Assembly: GCA_043812755.1 (NCBI GenBank)
Contig: JBDRLV010000063.1
Coordinates: forward strand, 1-17,953
Length of the DNA: 17,953 nucleotides
Direction of reading: 5' to 3'
Source of the DNA: JBDRLV01 sp043812755
GTDB taxonomy: Bacteria > Patescibacteriota > Patescibacteriia > UBA9934 > GWF2-40-263
A program made the position numbers and the translations under genes. Of this stretch, positions 14,646-17,953 are shown piece after piece (positions within the stretch are counted from its first letter, which is position 1; every line of letters begins with the position of its first letter). Below the pieces are notes generated by a model that saw only the letters and a program-made list of their open reading frames with translations, searched no databases and was not told the DNA's origin.

Positions 14646-15908
14646 TTAATTCTTTGGCTCTATTTTATCCTTGCCAATGAATGGTCGCAGAATATCTGGA
14701 ATGATTACGCTACCATCTGCTTGCTGATAGTTTTCCAAAATCGCAATTATGATTCTATCTGCAAACGCTGTTCCATTTAGTGCGTGTAATAATTCTGTTT
14801 TCCCATCAAGCTTAAATCTTGCTTTAAGACGGCGTGTTTGAAAGTCAGTTGTGTTTGATGTTGAGTGTGTTTCTCTATATTTATCTTGGCTTGGAATCCA
14901 TGTTTCAATATCATAAGTTCTCGCAGACGGCGCACCTGTATCACCACTACACAATTTTACAATTTGATATGGAAGTTTGAGGCCCTGCATTAAACGCTCT
15001 TGCATTGAAAGAAGAAATTCATGCTCAGTATCTGAATCTTCTGGAGTTGTAAACGAAAACATTTCCATTTTGTTAAACTGGTGCAGTCTTAATATTCCTT
15101 TAACATCTTTTCCATAACTCCCTGCTTCCCTTCGATAGCATGGAGAATATGCAACGAATCGAAGCGGAAGATCTTTTGCTTCAATAATTTCATCCATGAG
15201 CATGGGGCCGATTGCCTGTTCTGAAGTTCCAATAAGGACTTGATCATCATTTTTCAAATGATAGACTTCATCTTCTCCGCCATGATCTAGGTAGCCCATG
15301 GCTTGCATGGCTTGAGTTGAAATGATGTGAGGGGGAAGAACAGGCACAAATCCCTCTGCTGTTAAAATAGACAACATGTACTGCACAAGCGCGAATTCAA
15401 TGAGTACTGCTTCGCCCTTTAGGTAGACAAACCGGGCACCCGAAACTTTTGCAGCGCGTTGCATATCAATGATACCGAGCGCTTCTCCAAGCTCCAAGTG
15501 GTCTTTTGGTTCAAAAGTAAACCGTGGCAACTTTCCCTCTTGCCTGATTACAATATTGCTAGATTCCTCTTCGCCCATAGCAACATCCTCGCGCAAGATA
15601 TTAGGAAACTTGCGTAATTCTCTATTCAAGTCTGCCTCCTGCTGCTCTGCGCCCTCTTCTGCCTTTTTTACTTGCTCTTTCAGCTCCTTGCCTTTTTCAA
15701 TCAAGGTTTTGCGGTCTGCTTCTGGGGTTTTTGGGATTTGCGAGGCAACTTCATTGGCCTGAGCACGCAGATTTTCTGCATAAGTAATGGCGTTTGCGCG
15801 CTTGGAAATAAGATCCTGAACCATAGCAAGATCTATTTCGATCCCGCGCTTTTTATTATTCTCAATGACTAAATTTGGGTTTTCTTTTATTATTTTTGGA
15901 TCAATCAT
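14646..15908 (-). CDS. serS: Seryl-tRNA synthetase
   Basis: A 420-aa class II aminoacyl-tRNA synthetase that charges serine onto tRNA-Ser. From ATG 15908 it starts MIDPKIIKENPNLVIENNKKRG, matching the family start. Residues 28-100 are the two-helix coiled-coil arm that grips the long variable arm of tRNA-Ser. The catalytic part shows the TSE loop (228-230), motif 2 with CYRREAGSYG (257-266) and HQFNKMEMF (276-284), and motif 3 with NGTAFADRIIIAILENYQQ (378-396). Motif 3 appears one residue shorter before its Arg (R385) than the usual NG(S/T)xxAxGR. The open frame extends upstream to 16106, but that part runs through a palindrome and is not family-like. Transcription ends at 14494-14524. No strong promoter is visible; TATATT lies just before the start codon. 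Confidence 0.95.
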   Translation of the reverse strand: MIDPKIIKENPNLVIENNKKRGIEIDLAMVQDLISKRANAITYAENLRAQANEVASQIPKTPEADRKTLIEKGKELKEQVKKAEEGAEQQEADLNRELRKFPNILREDVAMGEEESSNIVIRQEGKLPRFTFEPKDHLELGEALGIIDMQRAAKVSGARFVYLKGEAVLIEFALVQYMLSILTAEGFVPVLPPHIISTQAMQAMGYLDHGGEDEVYHLKNDDQVLIGTSEQAIGPMLMDEIIEAKDLPLRFVAYSPCYRREAGSYGKDVKGILRLHQFNKMEMFSFTTPEDSDTEHEFLLSMQERLMQGLKLPYQIVKLCSGDTGAPSARTYDIETWIPSQDKYRETHSTSNTTDFQTRRLKARFKLDGKTELLHALNGTAFADRIIIAILENYQQADGSVIIPDILRPFIGKDKIEPKN

Positions 15909-15948
15909 ATGAAAATATAGTGCCTGAAATTTGAATTTCTGTCGAGCC

Positions 15949-15975
15949 CACTCCCGAGATCCGATCTCGGGAGTG
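15949..15975. repeat. 12-bp perfect hairpin upstream of serS
   Basis: CACTCCCGAGAT (15949-15960) and ATCTCGGGAGTG (15964-15975) form a perfect stem with a CCG loop. It lies 41 bp before the serS start codon and 5 bp from the large palindrome. In an mRNA starting further upstream it would be a very stable leader hairpin. There is no T-run. Confidence 0.6.
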
Positions 15976-15979
15976 TAAT

Positions 15980-16017
15980 AATTCCGGTACCGGGAACCGG
16001 TTCCCGGTACCGGAATT
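15980..16017. repeat. 38-bp perfect palindrome, left copy, flanking the RAYT gene
   Basis: AATT plus a 30-bp core plus AATT, perfectly self-complementary around 15998/15999. The core is three 10-bp palindromes in a row: CCGGTACCGG, GAACCGGTTC, CCGGTACCGG. A second copy with the same 32-bp core lies at 16733-16764. This is the kind of sequence a REP-associated HUH transposase recognises, and the transposase gene sits between the two copies. Confidence 0.85.
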
Positions 16018-16049
16018 GACAAGATAAATAAAAAATGATGTATTGTATG

Positions 16050-16055
16050 TATAAT
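16050..16055 (+). promoter_or_regulatory. -10 box for the RAYT gene
   Basis: A perfect TATAAT at 16050-16055. The TTGACA at 16016-16021, overlapping the left palindrome edge, is 28 nt away, too far to be its -35, so promoter strength is uncertain. A transcript would start near 16062, just before the terminator hairpin at 16065. Confidence 0.35.
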
Positions 16056-16064
16056 TATTTTTCC

Positions 16065-16090
16065 CCGACATTTTGTCGGATTTTTTATTT
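16065..16090 (+). terminator. Intrinsic terminator directly upstream of the RAYT start codon
   Basis: CCGACA (16065-16070) and TGTCGG (16074-16079) form a perfect stem with a TTT loop, followed by ATTTTTTATTTT and then ATG 16092. It would stop read-through transcripts, and possibly the gene's own transcript, before the coding region. IS200-type transposase genes are known to be silenced this way. Confidence 0.65.
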
Positions 16091-16091
16091 T

Positions 16092-16769
16092 ATGAGAAAA
16101 ACACAATTAATAAATAATGAAATATATCATATATATAACAGAGGTATTGATAAACGTTCAATTTTTTCTGATGACAATGATCGATTGAGATTTGTTTTAA
16201 ACTTTCTCAAATACAACGATTCTGAAATAGACAGCGGAAACAATAAAAATACTGCAATTGATCAAATATTCCAAACGAAACCATACGTTCATATATTAGC
16301 TTTTTGTTTAATGAATAATCACTTTCATTTTTTGGTCGAGCAGATCCAAGAAGGTGGAATTTCTAACTGGATACAAAAATGGTGTCATGGATATTCTTTG
16401 TATTTCAATATTAAACATGGACGGTCTGGAAGTTTGTTTGAATCAAGATTTAAAGCAGAACATGTTAATTCCGATGAATATCTTCTTCAAATAATGCGAT
16501 ATATACACCTCAACCCACTTGATTACTTTGATAATAAATGGAGAAACGATGGAATAGACAGTATAGAAGAAAGTAAAAAATTCTTAAATGAGTACCAATG
16601 GTCAAGTTACCAAAATATCAAAATTGATCAAAAATACCCAATACAAATCGATTTAGCACTAGACAAACTGTCTATGACACAAGAAGAACTTGAAACTTCT
16701 ATGTTCGATTGGGCTAAAAAACAGAATTCACTTCCGGTACCGGGAACCGGTTCCCGGTACCGGAGGTAA
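16092..16769 (+). CDS. REP-associated (RAYT / IS200-like) HUH-Y1 transposase
   Basis: A 225-aa single-strand DNA transposase of the Y1 (IS200/IS605-like) superfamily, RAYT type. From ATG 16092 it begins MRKTQLINNEIYHIYNRGID, the standard start, with YHIYNRG and FVLNFLKY. The HUH metal site is NNHFHFLVEQ (H77, H79). The catalytic tyrosine is in HGYSLYFNIKHGRSGSLFESRF (Y101 or, more likely, Y104). RYIHLNPL (136-143) is also characteristic. The upstream ATG at 16035 is rejected because it precedes the terminator hairpin. The last eleven codons (PVPGTGSRYRR) are translated from the right palindrome, and the stop codon follows it directly. It is divergent from serS with 183 bp between the starts. 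Length is normal, with no frameshift, so the protein may be active. Confidence 0.92.
   Translation: MRKTQLINNEIYHIYNRGIDKRSIFSDDNDRLRFVLNFLKYNDSEIDSGNNKNTAIDQIFQTKPYVHILAFCLMNNHFHFLVEQIQEGGISNWIQKWCHGYSLYFNIKHGRSGSLFESRFKAEHVNSDEYLLQIMRYIHLNPLDYFDNKWRNDGIDSIEESKKFLNEYQWSSYQNIKIDQKYPIQIDLALDKLSMTQEELETSMFDWAKKQNSLPVPGTGSRYRR
16733..16764. repeat. 32-bp perfect palindrome, right copy, inside the RAYT 3' end
   Basis: Identical core to the left copy (15980-16017): TCCGG...CCGGA made of CCGGTACCGG, GAACCGGTTC, CCGGTACCGG. Here it is in frame with the transposase and encodes PVPGTGSRYR. Because the sequence is self-complementary, the left copy encodes the same peptide in the serS-side frame. Confidence 0.85.
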
Positions 16770-16798
16770 AAAAAATAAACCCACAGTGAAACTGTGGG
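16768..16798 (-). terminator. Intrinsic terminator ending a minus-strand transcript
   Basis: On the minus strand CCCACAGT (16798-16791) pairs perfectly with ACTGTGGG (16787-16780), followed by TTTATTTTTTTT (16779-16768). No T-run follows on the plus strand. It therefore ends something transcribed leftward from 16800-17300, where no credible protein gene exists. Confidence 0.75.
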
Positions 16799-17281
16799 TG
16801 AGAGAGCAAGCGTGTTGCCTGCACAGTTGCTTGCACAAGCAACACGTTGAGGCGCGAAGCGCCTGCGAGCGTTTGAACTTGTTTTTGCCAAAGGAGTGCT
16901 AGGAGTGCTAGAAAGCCTAGAAACTCACATCAGTCGAGTGTCTTGGACAAAACCGCACCTTTATACCAGTGCCAAAAGTGCTCTTGATGCACCATCCCCA
17001 GAATGGGCGGGCACAACCCAGGAAACACCATGGGCACAGGTTGTTGCGGTTCACGACAACCTCCAAAACCACACGCAAGTTCATCAAACTGCCAAATTCG
17101 ACACTTCACCTTGGTTGACATTCTAGCCTCCATAGCAACACCGCAACGAAATGCAGCGGTGGGAGGTAGGCCATACCCTCTTCCCTTGGGGATGACCGCA
17201 GCGCTGCTTTGCTGCTGCATTCCTTTCTGCGCGTTATGATCTTTGCGATTGGCGAAGTGTCTCGTGCAGTTGCTCGCACTT
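16770..17281 (-). ncRNA. Candidate large structured non-coding RNA, class unknown
   Basis: About 510 nt with higher GC than its AT-rich surroundings, no credible reading frame, and a strong minus-strand terminator at the 3' end. Paired segments (minus-strand sense): the 5' end GAGCAA and CTGCAC (17275-17264) pair with GTGCAG (16824-16819) and TTGCTC (16809-16804) near the 3' end, closing the molecule. GACACTTCGCC (17261-17251) pairs with GGTGAAGTGTC (17110-17100), where one pair is a G-U wobble on this strand but a mismatch on the other. ATGCAGC (17220-17214) pairs with GCTGCAT (17157-17151). A hairpin spans 17197-17169. Others are AGGCGC/GCGCCT (16850-16864) and CGTGTTGC/GCAACACG (16811-16846). 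I do not see the signatures of RNase P RNA, tmRNA, SRP RNA or group I/II introns. No clear promoter is found. Confidence 0.5.
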
Positions 17282-17437
17282 AGTATGATAACTTTTTTGT
17301 AACAAAATAAAAACCTGTCTGTGGATAACATGTTTAAATAAAATAACAAAAATTCGTCACATAACCTCAAAAATCCCTTATCAAATCAAATAAAATAATT
17401 AAGTGTGAATCTTTTTCTTAAAAAAACTAACAAATTG

Positions 17438-17501
17438 TTGTAGCCTATCGTTGACACTCAAGGTTTTCCGCGGTATTTTGAATATAGAGAGTTGGCTACA
17501 A
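17438..17501 (+). promoter_or_regulatory. Promoter of the lipoprotein gene, flanked by an inverted repeat
   Basis: TTGACA (17451-17456, perfect -35), a 17-nt spacer and TATTTT (17474-17479, -10) predict a start near 17486 and a leader of about 107 nt. TTGTAGCC (17438-17445) and its exact reverse complement GGCTACAA (17494-17501) bracket the promoter, which could be a paired operator. The leader also holds short hairpins (CAAAAGCTCTTTTG and ACTCTGACATCAGAGT). Confidence 0.6.
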
Positions 17502-17593
17502 TTCTCAAAAGCTCTTTTGAAAAAGCTCGTTACTCTGACATCAGAGTCTGGCCACAATCCAGTCCCCACCCAGGGGCGCATGAGAGGTGACTT

Positions 17594-17953
17594 ATGAAGA
17601 GGTTCCTTTTGATCCTCGCCATTTGCGCCCTGGCAACAGGGTGCAACGCTGGAACAACTGGCGATGATGACGATACGATCGTCAATCCGCCTGACACATC
17701 TGTTGATGCACTCGTGATCGCTGAGCTTCCGTTTGCAGGCGCAAACGTGACACTCGATGGTCAGGACATGCCTTGTCAAGACAACATCTGCCAAAAGCAA
17801 GTGTATGACACTGGCACCTATCCCCTTCAAGTGACCAAGCAAAACTACTTGTTCGTGGAGCGGTCTGTGCGCGTGGATGGCGATGGTTCCTATTCGTTCG
17901 ACTGGAGCACAAGCGGGTCGTATGGCCTTGCCCCAAATGGGCATTACCATTGC
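17594..17953 (+). CDS. Lipoprotein with PEGA-like domain, N-terminal part (runs off right edge)
   Basis: 120 codons open to the window end from ATG 17594, preceded by GAGAGGTGA as ribosome binding site. MKRFLLILAICALATGC is a textbook lipoprotein signal with lipobox LATGC (acylated Cys 17), followed by a flexible acidic linker NAGTTGDDDDTIVNPPD. The mature part (about 38-100) has phrases like those of PEGA domains, small extracellular beta modules: GANVTLDGQDMPC, DTGTYPLQVTKQNYLF, ERSVRVDGDG. Two cysteines (CQDNIC) might form a disulfide. Codon use is GC-richer than in the secretion operon, so it may have a different history. A five-codon frame (ATG 17580, MRGDL) overlaps the start codon as ATGA, perhaps for coupling. 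The surface location is firm; the function is unknown. Confidence 0.82.
   Translation, partial: MKRFLLILAICALATGCNAGTTGDDDDTIVNPPDTSVDALVIAELPFAGANVTLDGQDMPCQDNICQKQVYDTGTYPLQVTKQNYLFVERSVRVDGDGSYSFDWSTSGSYGLAPNGHYHC

Noticed and set aside
16035..16091. Earlier start for the transposase
   Set aside because: It lies upstream of, and through, the terminator hairpin. The family start is MRKTQLINNEIYH at 16092.
15909..16106. N-terminal extension of serS by 66 codons
   Set aside because: It passes through the palindrome and the hairpin, is not family-like, and normal SerRS begins at MIDPKIIKEN.
16770..17281. RNase P RNA, tmRNA, SRP RNA or group II intron
   Set aside because: I could not find GAGGAAAGTCC, a tRNA-like 3' end with GGTTCGA, the SRP tetraloop motif, or a domain V hairpin. 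A covariance-model search is still needed.
16930..17370. 146-aa minus-strand reading frame
   Set aside because: Composition is not protein-like (many Cys, Trp, Met, Pro without pattern), there is no ribosome binding site, and it overlaps the paired segments of the candidate RNA.
17399..17950. 183-aa minus-strand reading frame
   Set aside because: It is antisense to the lipoprotein gene, which has a signal peptide, ribosome binding site and promoter on the plus strand.

Overview
The window looks like a chromosomal segment of a Candidate Phyla Radiation (Patescibacteria) bacterium. The evidence is an AT-rich, standard-code, densely packed gene set containing a reduced type IV secretion (VirB-like) cluster in the arrangement typical of these genomes: VirB6-like, a K/E-rich cytosolic protein, PrgI, a separate TraC/VirB4 N-terminal protein, a VirB4 ATPase and a small VirB8-like membrane protein. 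It also contains a MopE-repeat M23 lipoprotein and secreted proteins with no homologue I recognise. The lineage is inferred from gene content only.

Layout. 1-779 (minus) is the N-terminal part of a secreted protein cut by the window edge, with a good promoter at 922-950. 780-1240 is non-coding and rich in hairpins. 1243-1922 holds tRNA-Ser(UGA), tRNA-Ser(GCU), a GIY-YIG endonuclease reading frame broken by one stop codon, and a disrupted second copy of tRNA-Ser(GCU). 1929-3187 holds an isochorismatase-like hydrolase and ComF. 3154-11914 is the secretion operon, all on the minus strand with near-zero spacing and with ComF overlapping its last gene. 12018-14237 is a lipoprotein M23 peptidase that ends at its own terminator. 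14250-14640 is a structured leader plus the serS terminator. 14646-15908 is serS. 16092-16769 (plus) is a RAYT/IS200-like HUH transposase between two copies of an unusual palindrome made of three palindromes. 16770-17281 has no convincing gene but has the marks of a roughly 500-nt structured RNA on the minus strand, ending in an intrinsic terminator. 17594 to the right edge (plus) is the N-terminal part of a GC-richer lipoprotein gene with a clear promoter.

How the genes fit together. The VirB6-like channel, PrgI, the split VirB4 and the VirB8-like protein would form a minimal single-membrane translocation machine. No relaxase, coupling protein (VirD4), VirB11, VirB9 or VirB10 is present here, so self-transmissible conjugation is not supported by this window. 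The M23 lipoprotein next door is a plausible wall-opening partner. ComF, classically linked to DNA uptake, is fused into the operon by overlap, which raises the possibility of a DNA-uptake role.

The most unusual points are: (1) the candidate large non-coding RNA at 16770-17281; (2) the RAYT gene whose last codons are the palindrome itself, with a terminator hairpin just upstream of its start; (3) the tRNA-Ser(GCU) / GIY-YIG / broken tRNA arrangement. All calls come from reading the sequence without database searches.
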